From Streptomyces sp. NBC_01446 (GTDB lineage Bacteria; Actinomycetota; Actinomycetes; Streptomycetales; Streptomycetaceae), in the NCBI RefSeq assembly GCF_026340095.1, contig NZ_JAPEPO010000001.1, positions 8,142,501 to 8,206,500 on the forward strand: a DNA stretch of 64,000 nt, written 5' to 3'. The translations under genes were made by a program, and so were the position numbers. Each line of letters begins with the position of its first letter. Within the stretch, counting starts at the first letter, position 1. The notes beneath the pieces were generated by a model. The model saw only the letters and a program-made list of their open reading frames with translations, did no database searches and was not told where the DNA came from. Shown here in pieces: positions 8,717-17,254 of the stretch.

Positions 8717-9871
8717 TCACCTGGTGGAGCGCCTGCGCCTGCGCCGGACAGCCTTGAGGATGAAGGGCACACAGGCGAGGCTGAGCAGGGCGACGGCCGC
8801 TTCCAGATGGCGGGCGAGGCCGGACGACCCGTTCCCGGACGTGGATGCCTGCGCGGCGCCGGCACCGTGGTGGGCCGCCTCGGAGTGACGTGGCGCGGTG
8901 GGCGGGGCCGACCCTCGCAGCTGCCCTGCCGCCACGGCCTGTGGAGCGGCGTCGAAGCCCCAGTCCAGGAGTTCGCGGCTCTCTTCGTAGACGGCGTTGG
9001 CCGCGTTGTCCTGCGGATTCATGATGGTGATCAGGATCGTTCGGTTGTGCCGGGTCGCGGCGGCGACGAGTGTGTTGCCGGCCTCGGACGTGTATCCGTT
9101 CTTCACGCCGATCAGCCCCGGATAGGGCTCCACGCCGTGGGACCCGACCAGGAGGCGGTTGGTGTTCTGGATGCCGAAGGAGTCGGGGCCGCCCGCGGCC
9201 GGGAACTGGGCCGACTTCGTCCCGCAGTAGCGACGGAAGTCCGGGTTCTGCAACCCTGCCTTCGCGAACAGCGACAGGTCGTACGCGGATGAGTACTGCC
9301 CTGGAGTGTCGAACCCGTCGGCGGAGCGCACCGAGGTGTCGTGCGCGCCGAGCCGGTCCGCGGTGGCCTGCATCCGCGCGAGCGTGCGATCCATTCCGCC
9401 GTTCAGTCTGGCGAGTGTGTGCACCGCGTCGTTGCCGGAGCTGAGGAAGACACCGCGCCACAGGTCGCCGACGGTGTAGCTGGTGCCTTCGTGCACGCCG
9501 ACGAGACTGCTGCCGGGAGCTACGTCGTCGATGTCGGCGGTGACGGCCGTGTGTTCTGTGGTGGCGGGCAGCTGCGGCAGCAGAGCCAGCGCGAACAGCG
9601 TCTTGAGGGTGCTGGCCGGCGCCAGGCGAAGGTGCGGCTCCTTGGCGCCCAGCAGCTTGCCGGTGCCGACGTCGGTGACCGTCCAGGACAGGGCGGAGAC
9701 CTCCGGTGCGTCCGGCGTCCCCGGCGCGGTCTGGATCTCATTGCTCACACCGTCGGAGCGGGGCACCGCGGCCGCGACGCCGCCGACCGGGCCGACCGCG
9801 ATAGCCGCACCGGCGAAGGAGGCGACAACTGATTTGGTAATACAGGGGTAAAAGCCTACGAATCGAGCCAT
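8717..9871 (-). CDS. D-alanyl-D-alanine carboxypeptidase (penicillin-binding protein, peptidase S11), 384 aa
   Basis: The three active-site motifs are present: SxxK as STLK at residues 87-90, SxN as SGN at 145-147, and KTG as KNG at 257-259. A hydrophobic N-terminal segment (about residues 14-35, ending AAAVP) is a signal sequence. The C-terminus has a hydrophobic helix followed by an Arg-rich tail, which would anchor the enzyme on the outer face of the membrane. It trims the fifth D-Ala from peptidoglycan stem peptides and so limits cross-linking. The change from Thr to Asn in the third motif is uncommon but conservative. The ATG at 9871 has a weak ribosome-binding site, so a start further downstream is possible. 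Confidence 0.85.
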   Translation of the reverse strand: MARFVGFYPCITKSVVASFAGAAIAVGPVGGVAAAVPRSDGVSNEIQTAPGTPDAPEVSALSWTVTDVGTGKLLGAKEPHLRLAPASTLKTLFALALLPQLPATTEHTAVTADIDDVAPGSSLVGVHEGTSYTVGDLWRGVFLSSGNDAVHTLARLNGGMDRTLARMQATADRLGAHDTSVRSADGFDTPGQYSSAYDLSLFAKAGLQNPDFRRYCGTKSAQFPAAGGPDSFGIQNTNRLLVGSHGVEPYPGLIGVKNGYTSEAGNTLVAAATRHNRTILITIMNPQDNAANAVYEESRELLDWGFDAAPQAVAAGQLRGSAPPTAPRHSEAAHHGAGAAQASTSGNGSSGLARHLEAAVALLSLACVPFILKAVRRRRRRSTR

Positions 9872-10332
9872 GGCGGAAATTTAGGGTCGTTTCCCTTCCT
9901 CCTGCCATCGCACTTACGCCATTCGGCGGGGGCCGGATGACTCCATGTCACATTGCGTGGTTCCCGCCTCACCTGGTGGCGGGGGTGGGTGCAAGGGCGG
10001 TCTGTCGCGCGTGTACGCAGCCAGGGTCTCCGGTAGGCGCTGCCTCAGCTGGACTCCCCGCACCATCGTGACTTCGAGTACGCGGTACGGGATCTGATGG
10101 GCCGTGACGGCTGCGGGGGCGCTCAGTACGTCGGAGGTGGGGGGTGTGCCTGGTCGATCGACGCACCTTGGCGACGTGGGCAGCCGGATCGCGACCGCTG
10201 TGGGAACCGCTGCCCAAGGTCCCGCCACCGAAGAGACCGTCTGCGCTGTCGTGACAGCGCTGTCGTGAGGGCGTTGTGATGAGGCGCTGTGCGTGGTGCA
10301 ACCTGCCTCGGTGACCTGCGAGACTTTGCCGC
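9872..10332. other. Intergenic stretch without a recognisable gene
   Basis: Open frames exist on the minus strand (for example 9914-10444), but their peptides are Pro/Arg/His-rich, show no family pattern and conflict with the small plus-strand gene at 10333. The sequence upstream of 9871 must hold the carboxypeptidase promoter; I see no convincing sigma-70-like boxes. Confidence 0.4.
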
Positions 10333-10554
10333 GTGAGCCATTCCCGCCGCCCCTTGGGCACCGGACCGAGCCTCGACGAGGCCACTGAGCCCGCGCGCGC
10401 CGCACGAGGCCGCACGGCCGCGGAGCGAGCAGGTGCCGCCCCACAGCCTTTCGACCCCGAGCCGTCCTCCGCCGACGATGCGGAGCCGACGGACTCCGGC
10501 CGGCGCAGACTCGGCGTCGGCCCGCGGTGGCGGAACGACGATCCGGACGCGTAG
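10333..10554 (+). CDS. Small polar protein of unknown function, 73 aa
   Basis: A GTG-initiated frame of 73 codons with a strong G/C preference at third positions, as in genuine genes of this genome. The sequence is low-complexity and polar, rich in Ala, Arg, Pro, Glu and Asp. It contains two related motifs, RRPLGTGP near the start and RRRLGVGP near the end. No membrane segment or known domain is visible and it is probably disordered. The ribosome-binding site is weak. It is included because of codon usage and the repeated LGxGP motif; it may be spurious. Confidence 0.4.
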   Translation: MSHSRRPLGTGPSLDEATEPARAARGRTAAERAGAAPQPFDPEPSSADDAEPTDSGRRRLGVGPRWRNDDPDA

Positions 10555-10609
10555 CCCGATCCGCCCCCGGCGACGGCGGCCGGCCTCGGCCTCCGGGAGT
10601 GCTTGGTCA

Positions 10610-10638
10610 GTAACTCCCTTCCGCGGAACGGGAGTTAC
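10610..10638 (-). terminator. Stem-loop terminator after the methyltransferase gene
   Basis: Perfect 9-bp stem GTAACTCCC/GGGAGTTAC (10610-10618 with 10630-10638) around an 11-nt loop, positioned immediately after the stop of the minus-strand methyltransferase at 10642. There is no long T-run, as is usual in Streptomyces. Confidence 0.65.
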
Positions 10639-10641
10639 CCA

Positions 10642-11457
10642 TCACGGCTTGCGGGCCAGGCCGCCGTGCTCGGCGATGAGCTGCGGGGCCGGGGAGTCGG
10701 GTTCCGGGCGCCAGAACGGCACCGAGACCACGCCGGGTTCCAGGAGTTCGAGGCCGTCGAAGAACGCCGTGATCTCGTCGACCGGACGCAGGAAGTAGGG
10801 GACGGCGCCCGAGCTGTTGTAGCCGTCCTGGGCCTGCTCGAAGCCGGCGTCGATGCCGCGCGACCCGTCGTTGATGGAGAGGTAGCTGCCCGACGGCAGT
10901 CCGTCCATCAGCCGCTTGACGATGGTCCGCGCCTGCTCGTAGTCGCCCATGTGGCCCAGGATGTTGCTGAGGATCAGAGCCGTGGGGCGGGTGAAGTCCA
11001 GCGTCTCGGCGGCCGCCGCGAGGATGCGGTCGGGGTCGGCCAGGTTCGCGTCGACGTAGGCGGTCGCCCCCTCGGGGGTCGAGGTGAGCAGCGCGCGGGC
11101 GTGCGCGAGGACCATCGGGTCGTGGTCGACGTACACGATCTTGGTCTCGGGGGCGATCCGCTGGGCGACCTCGTGGGTGTTGTCCCCGGTCGGCAGGCCG
11201 GTGCCGATGTCCAGGAACTGGCGGATGCCCGCCTGGGTGACCAGGTACGAGATGTTGCGGCGGAGGAAGGCGCGGCTGCTGCGGGCGATGGTGGAGATGC
11301 CGGGGAACAGCGCGCTGTACGCGTCACCCGCCTCCTCGTCGACGGGGTAGTTGTCCTTACCGCCCAGCCAGTAGTTCCAGATCCGGGCCGAATGCGGAAC
11401 CGACGTGTCGATCTTCTGGTGAGCCGCAGCTCCGGGCGTCGTCGCGTGGTCCGTCAT
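10642..11457 (-). CDS. SAM-dependent methyltransferase of the actinobacterial DUF574/Methyltransf_19 family, 271 aa
   Basis: The N-terminal signature IDTSVPHSARIWNYWLGGKDNYPVD is diagnostic of this family, which is greatly expanded in Streptomyces. The SAM-binding motif is FLDIGTGLPT at about residues 82-91, with the acidic motif II in IVYVDHDP. The family fold is known from structures, but physiological substrates are generally unknown. ATG 11457 (MTDHATTPGA) is chosen because the conserved sequence begins shortly after it; upstream in-frame codons look non-coding. The gene is monocistronic and followed by a clear stem-loop. Confidence 0.85.
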   Translation of the reverse strand: MTDHATTPGAAAHQKIDTSVPHSARIWNYWLGGKDNYPVDEEAGDAYSALFPGISTIARSSRAFLRRNISYLVTQAGIRQFLDIGTGLPTGDNTHEVAQRIAPETKIVYVDHDPMVLAHARALLTSTPEGATAYVDANLADPDRILAAAAETLDFTRPTALILSNILGHMGDYEQARTIVKRLMDGLPSGSYLSINDGSRGIDAGFEQAQDGYNSSGAVPYFLRPVDEITAFFDGLELLEPGVVSVPFWRPEPDSPAPQLIAEHGGLARKP

Positions 11458-11629
11458 GGTTACCGTCCGTCTTCCAACCGAGGCGTGAACTGTTTCCACC
11501 GCATAACCTACGTCCCAACAAACCCGGCACGCACACCAGTTCACACGATCGGACAGAACCGGTGCTCGAACCGTCGTCGCGGAGCAGCCGGGCGCGGGAA
11601 CGGCGTGCCCGTCGCGGAGTTGATGACTT

Positions 11630-12409
11630 TCACAGTCGTCGGACGCGCAGCACGCCGGTCAGCATCGGGAGGGTGAACTCGCCTCGGGCGGTCTCCGGCG
11701 TACTTGCGAGGAAGGCGCGGATCGGGTCGAGCGCGGCCTCTCGTTCCTGTTCCGGCATGACCAGCATCCCCGCCTTGGTCGCGAATGTCGCGACGAGGGA
11801 GTCGGCGGTCCGGCGCTGCCCGTGCGGGAACTCGGTCTGCTCCGGCGAGCCGAACCGGGCCGCCAAGCCGACGCCGGGAAGGTGCATGTCGGCCGTCCGG
11901 GCGCGCCAACTGCTGAGCGTGTCCCGCGGGCCGATGGCCGCGCTCCCGCTGATCCGCTCGAGTCCGGCAACCCAGTCGACCCGGTTGTCGAAGACGTTCC
12001 ACAAGCCGGCGAGCACGCCACCGGGTGCGAGGACCCTGGCCATCTCGGGTCCCGCGACGTCCATGTCGAACCAGTGCATGGCATTGCCGGCCACGACGGC
12101 GTCGACGGACGCGTCAGGCAGCGGTAGCGCCTCGGCGCTGCCCGGCAGGGCGCGGACGGTCGGCAGCGTTCGGCGCAGCTCCGTCAGCATCGCCGGGTCG
12201 GGCTCGACCGCGATGACCTCGGCGCCCAGCTCGACGAGCGTGGCGGTCAGCTTGCCGGTTCCCGCGCCGAGGTCGAGCACTCGAAGGCCGGGCGCGGGCT
12301 CGAGCGCCCAGCGCGCCGCGGCCTGCGCATAGTCCGGGCGGTGCTCGGCGTACGCGGTCGCCGCTGCACCGAACGACGAGCTGTGAAGTAGCCGTTCGTC
12401 CTGTTCCAC
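11630..12409 (-). CDS. Class I SAM-dependent methyltransferase (Methyltransf_11 type), 259 aa
   Basis: Motif I is LRVLDLGAGTGKLTATLV near residues 37-53, with an acidic residue in EVIAVEPDPAML. The central region MHWFDMDVAGPEMARVLAPGGVLAGLWN is typical of ubiquinone/menaquinone-type methyltransferases. The N-terminus FGAAATAYAEHRPDY also fits the family. The start is taken as GTG at 12409 (VEQDERLLHSSSF). Longer in-frame extensions exist but contain low-complexity Arg/Pro sequence. The substrate is unknown. It lies between the DUF574 methyltransferase and a TetR gene on the same strand, without obvious functional linkage. Confidence 0.8.
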   Translation of the reverse strand: MEQDERLLHSSSFGAAATAYAEHRPDYAQAAARWALEPAPGLRVLDLGAGTGKLTATLVELGAEVIAVEPDPAMLTELRRTLPTVRALPGSAEALPLPDASVDAVVAGNAMHWFDMDVAGPEMARVLAPGGVLAGLWNVFDNRVDWVAGLERISGSAAIGPRDTLSSWRARTADMHLPGVGLAARFGSPEQTEFPHGQRRTADSLVATFATKAGMLVMPEQEREAALDPIRAFLASTPETARGEFTLPMLTGVLRVRRL

Positions 12410-12522
12410 CTGATGACCGTATCCGTGGCGCGCGGCCGGTGTGCCACCTTTGGACTTCTGAGGACTTCCGGCGGCGGACGCGGAGCGCCTTCGCGGACGG
12501 TCATGGCGGACGCGTTCGGCCC

Positions 12523-13254
12523 TCAGCGGTTGAAGTGGTGCAACGTGTCGTCGAGTTGCTCGGGCGTGAGCGCGGGGGAGGGGAGCGGGGGCGACGTCGG
12601 TGCGGCGCGGAAGCTGTCGCAGAGGAGCGCGAGGGGCCGACGCCACGCGTCGGGGGCGGTCGCCGTGGTGAGCGCGGGGACCGCGCGGCCGAGTGCGGCC
12701 AGGGCGAAGAGCACGTCCTCGGTGGTGACGTCGGGGCGGATGGTGCCCTGGTGGCGACCGCGTTCGAGGAGGAGTTCCACGGTGCGGTGGTTGTGGGCGT
12801 GGACGGCCTCCAGTGACTCGACGCCCTCGAGGTGGGTGGTCATGAGGTCGTTCGTCCCGCGGTCGGTGGCCAGGACGGTGAAGACGGCCTGGAGGTAGCC
12901 GGTCAGCCCTGTCCAGCCATCGTCGACGTCCCGGGCGCGGTCGCCGGCGTCCATGGTGCCGGTCAGCTGGTCGCGGAAGGCCGCGTCGACGAGTGCGGCA
13001 CGGTGGGGGAAGTGCCGGTACAGGGTGGCGTTTCCCACGCCGGCGCGACGGGCGATCACGTCCAGCGGCGCGTTGAGGCCCAGTTCGGTGAACACCTCGT
13101 GGGCGGCTTCGAGCAGCAGGTCTCTATTGCGCCGCGCGTCTCGGCGGCGGACGGGTGCGCCGGCGCCCGAACTGTCCTTGCCGCCGCCAGCTCCGCTGCC
13201 GCTGCCGGTGTCCGCGGTTCCGTCCGGGCGGTCCGCGCTGTCTGCCATCTTCAT
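12523..13254 (-). CDS. TetR-family repressor, 243 aa, divergent from patatin and P450 genes
   Basis: After a Gly/Ser/Asp-rich, probably disordered leader of about 35 residues comes the TetR helix-turn-helix (about residues 38-85, PLDVIARRAGVGNATLYRHFPHRAALVDA) and a helical sensor domain. The start is ATG at 13254 or 13248. Two nearly identical GGGGAGT-ACTCCCC palindromes lie in the intergenic region shared with the patatin gene, one of them 17 bp from this start codon. This makes autorepression and repression of the patatin-P450 pair very likely. Confidence 0.85.
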   Translation of the reverse strand: MKMADSADRPDGTADTGSGSGAGGGKDSSGAGAPVRRRDARRNRDLLLEAAHEVFTELGLNAPLDVIARRAGVGNATLYRHFPHRAALVDAAFRDQLTGTMDAGDRARDVDDGWTGLTGYLQAVFTVLATDRGTNDLMTTHLEGVESLEAVHAHNHRTVELLLERGRHQGTIRPDVTTEDVLFALAALGRAVPALTTATAPDAWRRPLALLCDSFRAAPTSPPLPSPALTPEQLDDTLHHFNR

Positions 13255-13270
13255 TGCCCTTCACGGTACC

Positions 13271-13328
13271 GGGGAGTGCTCCCCAGTACTGATGCTAACG
13301 TCGATACGAGAAGTGGGGAGTACTCCCC
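13271..13328. promoter_or_regulatory. Pair of 14-bp palindromic operators for the adjacent TetR repressor
   Basis: GGGGAGTGCTCCCC at 13271-13284 and GGGGAGTACTCCCC at 13315-13328 have perfect 6-bp arms or better, and their centres are 44 bp apart (about four helical turns). They flank the probable overlapping promoters of the divergent TetR and patatin genes. Confidence 0.8.
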
Positions 13329-13353
13329 GTTTACGGTTTCGAGGGGTTGCGAC

Positions 13354-14241
13354 ATGAGCGACGTGAGCAACAAGAGCGAGATCAGCGGCAAGGGCGACAG
13401 AGACGGCACGGCGCTGGTGCTGGGCGGTGGCGGGCCCGTGGGCGGGGCCTGGATGACGGGAGTGCTGGCCGGTCTCGCCGACGCGGGAATCGATCTCCTG
13501 AGTGCGGACGTGGTCATCGGCACGTCGGCGGGCGCGATCTTTGGTGCACGCTTGGCCTGCGGCGAATCCGCTCGCGCAATGTACGAGCGGCAGCTGGCCC
13601 GAGCCGATCGCATCGACCTGCCGGTCACCACCGCCCAGACCCTGCGTTTTCTCTGGGCGGCACTCGGCTCCCGTGACTCGCAGCGGTCCGTACAACGGCT
13701 GGGACGAGCCGCCCTTGCCGCTCGCACAGCACCCGAGGCCGACGTCCGTCCCACCATCGCCGCTTTGCTGCGGGACGCCACCGCCTGGCCCGGGAACACG
13801 GATCTGCGGATCACGGCGATCGACGCGCACACAGGATCCCTGGAGGCGTTCGACGCCGCCGGACAGGTCACCCTCGCCGAGGCGGTCGCGGCCAGTTGTG
13901 CCGTCCCCATTGTCTGGCCTCCGGCGTCGGCCGCCGGGCGTCGCTGGATCGACGGCGGCAGCCGCGCCACCGCCAACATCCATCTCGCCCGCGGCTACCG
14001 CCGCGTCCTGGCCATCGCTCCGTTGACCTCGGCGCCGGGCCCGCACCCGAGCGCCCAGCAACAGGCGGCCGAACTCGCGGCCGCGGGGGCCGACATCCTG
14101 CTGGTGTCCCCGGACCGTACCTCCCGCCGCGCCATGGGACGCGACATGGCCGCGGATACGCCCAGGCCCGGCGCCGCGCGCGCCGGCCATGCCCAGGCCA
14201 CGGCGCTCGCAGACGCGGTGTCCCGTCTCTGGAAGGTGTGA
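13354..14241 (+). CDS. Patatin-like phospholipase / acyl hydrolase, 295 aa
   Basis: The patatin catalytic dyad and oxyanion hole are visible: the glycine-rich loop LVLGGGGPVGGAW (residues 22-33), the nucleophile Ser58 in VVIGTSAGAIFG and the catalytic Asp200 in RRWIDGGSR. The usual substrates of these serine hydrolases are phospholipids or other acyl esters. There is no signal peptide or membrane segment, so it should be cytoplasmic or peripheral. ATG 13354 follows the second operator by 26 bp. The P450 gene begins 5 bp after its stop, so the two form one operon under the TetR repressor. Confidence 0.85.
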   Translation: MSDVSNKSEISGKGDRDGTALVLGGGGPVGGAWMTGVLAGLADAGIDLLSADVVIGTSAGAIFGARLACGESARAMYERQLARADRIDLPVTTAQTLRFLWAALGSRDSQRSVQRLGRAALAARTAPEADVRPTIAALLRDATAWPGNTDLRITAIDAHTGSLEAFDAAGQVTLAEAVAASCAVPIVWPPASAAGRRWIDGGSRATANIHLARGYRRVLAIAPLTSAPGPHPSAQQQAAELAAAGADILLVSPDRTSRRAMGRDMAADTPRPGAARAGHAQATALADAVSRLWKV

Positions 14242-14246
14242 CGGAA

Positions 14247-15452
14247 ATGGGAATGAGCACTCAGCCACCCACCCTCAACGACCTGGCCCCTGACGGGCAC
14301 GACGTGGCCGCGGACCCCTACCCCGTCTACGCGGCCCTACGGGCCAGGGGTCCCGTGCACCGCGTCCTCGTCCCCGAGAGCGGGGAGACGTGGCTGGTCG
14401 TCACACGTGACGCGGCACGCGCCGCGTTGACCGACCCGCGCCTGCGCAACGACATCCGGCACTCCTCCTCCTGGCACGACGACGGCGGACATGCCATCGG
14501 ACGCAACATGCTCCAGACCGACCCACCCCAGCACACCCGCCTCCGCCGCCTGGTCGCAGGCCACTTCACCCCGGGCCGCATCACCGCCCTGCGCCCGCGG
14601 ATCGAAGCCACAGCCGCCGACCTGCTCGCCGAACTCCCGCACCACGGGACCGTCGACCTGGTCAGCGCCTACGCACTGCCCCTGCCGGTCACCGTGATCT
14701 GCGACCTCCTGGGCATCCCCGCATCCGACCGAGCTGCCTTCCACGCCTGGTCCAACGCGCTGGTCATGCCGGAGAACCCAGAGCGCGCGACCTCGCCGGC
14801 CACCGAACTGACCACCTACCTCGCCGAGTTGACGGAACGCAAACGTCGCACACCGGACTCCGCCCTGCTCAGCATCCTCGCCACCGCCGACACCACGACC
14901 GGCGACGCCCCTCCGACCCGCGAAGAACTCCTCGGCATGGCCTTCCTCCTCCTCGTCGCGGGCCACGAAACCACCGTCAACCTCATCTCCGGCACACTCC
15001 ACGCACTGCTCACCCACCCCGACCAGCTCGACCTGCTCAAGGCCGAACCCGAGCTGACCGGCGCGACCATCGAGGAATCGCTGCGCTACAACTCACCCGT
15101 ACACGCAAGCGCGTTCCGCTTCGCCGCCGAACCGCTCGACATCGCCGGAACACACATCCCTGCGGGCGACGCCGTACTCATCTCCCTTGCCGCCGCGTCC
15201 CGGGACCCACTGCACTTCCCAGACCCGGACCGGTTCGACATACACCGCGCGCCCCACAGCCACCTCGGCTTCGGTCACGGCCTCCACCACTGCCTGGGCG
15301 CGCCCCTGGCCCGCGCCGAAGCCACCATCGCCCTGCGCCGACTCCTCCACGACCGTCCCACCCTCGCGTTCGCCACGGACCCGGCCACCCTCACGTGGCG
15401 CAGCAGCACCCTGCTCAGAGGCCTGACGTCACTGCCCCTGCACGTCGGCTGA
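14247..15452 (+). CDS. Cytochrome P450, 401 aa
   Basis: The hallmark motifs are intact: I-helix AGHETT at residues 238-243, the K-helix E277xxR280 in EESLR, and the heme loop FGHGLHHCLGAPLAR with the axial Cys349. Length and motif style match bacterial class I CYPs of the CYP105/107 type, soluble and dependent on external ferredoxin and reductase, neither of which is in the window. Two starts are possible (ATG 14247 or 14253). It follows the patatin gene by 5 bp and is probably co-regulated. Joint action of an acyl hydrolase and a P450 suggests catabolism or detoxification of a lipophilic ester, but this is inference. Confidence 0.9.
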   Translation: MGMSTQPPTLNDLAPDGHDVAADPYPVYAALRARGPVHRVLVPESGETWLVVTRDAARAALTDPRLRNDIRHSSSWHDDGGHAIGRNMLQTDPPQHTRLRRLVAGHFTPGRITALRPRIEATAADLLAELPHHGTVDLVSAYALPLPVTVICDLLGIPASDRAAFHAWSNALVMPENPERATSPATELTTYLAELTERKRRTPDSALLSILATADTTTGDAPPTREELLGMAFLLLVAGHETTVNLISGTLHALLTHPDQLDLLKAEPELTGATIEESLRYNSPVHASAFRFAAEPLDIAGTHIPAGDAVLISLAAASRDPLHFPDPDRFDIHRAPHSHLGFGHGLHHCLGAPLARAEATIALRRLLHDRPTLAFATDPATLTWRSSTLLRGLTSLPLHVG

Positions 15453-15469
15453 ACCACCACGGACAACAA

Positions 15470-15690
15470 CGTTGCCCGCAGGGCACCAGTCGACCCGCTC
15501 CGCAGGTGTGCGGGCAACGCGGAGGAAGAAGGTCTCGGCCCTGCCCCGGTTGATGGCCTGCGCCTGCGCCCGGGGCGAAGTCCGGGTAGCTCTCGAGGAA
15601 TTGGATGCAGTAGGTGCCGGTGTTCTGCGCGGCGAACGGCCAGTCGCTGCCGTACAGCACGTGGCCGGGATGGCTCCATGCCCCAGACGG
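15470..15690 (-). pseudogene. Amidohydrolase C-terminal remnant
   Basis: On the minus strand the peptide VLYGSDWPFAAQNTGTYCIQF is the typical C-terminal metal-binding block of amidohydrolase-2 (ACMSD-like) enzymes. It continues YPDFAPG and then, after a frameshift, INRGRAETFF, the usual family tail. The 5' part is missing where the truncated IS605 copy begins. The remnant reads into the end of the P450 gene. Confidence 0.6.
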
Positions 15691-15706
15691 CCGCGCCGTC
15701 TAATCC

Positions 15707-16879
15707 AAGGACAAGCGTTCCCTGGCCGCGGCCGATGCGGCGATCCGCCAGGCCCGTAGGGAGATCGACTGGCTCGGAGTGCTCCCCGCCCAGGCCGGGC
15801 AGGCGGTGCTGAAGACGTATGTCCAGGCGTGGAAGCACTGCTGGGACGGTCGTGCGGAGGCGCCGAACTTCAAGGTCCGTTTGCGCACGGTGATGTCGGT
15901 GGACATTCCGCAGGATCGCGATCTGCAGATCAAGCGGGTGCACCGCCGTTGGGGCATGGTCAACATTCCCAAGGTCGGTCGGGTCCGGTTCCGCTGGACC
16001 AAGGATCTCCCGGTCGGCAAGCTCGCCGACAGGGAGAATCGGATCACCGGGGCGCGGTTGGTCAAAGACGGACTCGGATGGCACATCGCCTTCCGCGTCC
16101 AGACTCTGGAATCTAAGCCTGAGCCGCACGCCGGCCCTGAGATCGGCATCGACGCCGGGGTCAATCTTCCCCTGGCCCTGTCCGATGGCAACCATCAGGA
16201 TCACGGACGGCCCGCCCGGCTTTCGGATGGCACCGCCGACCGGGACAAGTGGCTGAACCCGGAGGAAAAGACCAAGCTGCTCCGCCGTGAACAACGGGCC
16301 GCGCACCGCAAGTCCTTCCGCAAGCCGAAGGAGCGCATCTCCAACCGGCTGAACCGCACCTACGACCAGATCAAGCAGCTCCGCGCAAAAGCCACGCGCC
16401 GGGCCGTTGACTGGCAGCACAAGACCACGACCAGCATCGCCAGGCAGTACGGCACGGTCGTGGTGGAATAGCTCAACATCACGAGCATGGTCAAGTCCGC
16501 GAAGGGCACCGTCGAGGAACCCGGGAAGAACGTCGCGCAGAAGTCCGGCCTGAACCGCTCCATCAGTCAGGAGGCATGGGGCCGTACCGTGACGATGCTG
16601 ACGTACAAGACCGGCCGTTGTGGCGGCACCCTGCACAAGGTTCCCGCGCCCGGTACCTCCCTGCGTTGTTCAGCCTGTGGGTTGACCACAGCGGGCAGCC
16701 GGGAGGGCCAGGCCACGTTCGTGTGCAAGAACCCAGACTGCGGCTGGTCCGGCAACGCCGACTGGAACGCAGCACGGAACATCTTGCACCTGTACAGGAT
16801 CGGCCTCGTGGCGATCCCGGCTGCCGGGAGGGCAGTCGTCAGGCGCACCCGTGGCGCCAAGCCCGCCGCCGCAAGGTAG
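15707..16879 (+). pseudogene. tnpB: tnpB, 5'-truncated and interrupted by an amber codon (IS605 copy A)
   Basis: The remaining frame carries RuvC-I (GIDAGVNLPLAL), RuvC-II (TVVVE), the zinc ribbon (CSACG and CKNPDCGW) and RuvC-III (ADWNAARN). Directly after the RuvC-II glutamate a TAG at 16469-16471 replaces the CAG found in the other copies. With the missing N-terminus and this nonsense change the copy cannot make a functional nuclease. Its right end could still serve as an RNA scaffold for TnpB made by copies B or C. Confidence 0.85.
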
Positions 16880-16926
16880 GTGGGAATCTCCTTCCTGAGC
16901 TTGCGAAGGGAGGAGAGCACTTCAAG
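16880..16926 (+). other. IS605 right end and probable 3' part of a guide (omega) RNA, copy A
   Basis: This segment follows tnpB directly and forms an imperfect stem (TCTCCTTC with GAAGGGAGGAGA), ending CACTTCAAG. It is identical to copy B and nearly identical to copy C, and sequence identity stops here. By analogy with characterised IS200/IS605 TnpB systems, the RNA would extend into the flank, so 16927-16946 would be its guide. Confidence 0.55.
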
Positions 16927-16928
16927 CC

Positions 16929-17209
16929 GTGACCTACGCCTACACCGACGACTCCGCGGCCCGCGACGCCGTCCGCCCGCCCACCGGGACTTCCTCGGCG
17001 TGCTCATCGAGCAGGGGATCAACCTCGTCTCGGGCCCCTTCGCCGAGGAGTACGCGCCCGGCGCGCTGCTCCTGTTCCGCGCCGCCGACAAGCAGTCGGC
17101 GCTGGCTGCCACGGAGAAGGATCCGTTCCGCCTGAACGGGCTCGTCAGTGACGTCTCGGTCAGGGAGTGGATCCCCGTACTGGGACCGCTGGCCGGCCAA
17201 CTGTCCTGA
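16929..17209 (+). pseudogene. YciI-family protein, frameshifted and 5'-truncated
   Basis: The frame from 16929 (TYAYTDDSAARDAVRP) and, after one missing base near 16981, the frame continuing HRDFLGVLIEQGINLVSG and GALLLFRAADKQSAL form a normal YciI/muconolactone-isomerase-like ferredoxin-fold protein. It ends VREWIPVLGPLAGQLS. The usual first residues are absent because the IS605 right end abuts at 16926. Function of this family is poorly defined. Non-functional here. Confidence 0.65.
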
Positions 17210-17254
17210 GACCCTGTGCGGCTGCCACCGACTCGCGCTGGCGGCCGCACACTT

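Larger units (their letters stand above)
15705..16926 (+). mobile_element. Truncated IS200/IS605-type element, copy A
   Basis: From about 15705 the sequence is nearly identical to the tnpB genes at 36123-37442 and 40800-42128, beginning inside the coding region at the residues KDKRSLAAADA. The left end, tnpA and the first roughly 55 codons of tnpB are missing. The right end is preserved and identical in sequence to that of copy B through CACTTCAAG, which ends at 16926. It separates an amidohydrolase remnant from a YciI remnant. Confidence 0.8.

Noticed and set aside
9914..10444. Minus-strand frame of 176 codons
   Set aside because: Low-complexity Pro/Arg-rich peptide, no family pattern, and it overlaps a better-supported small plus-strand frame.
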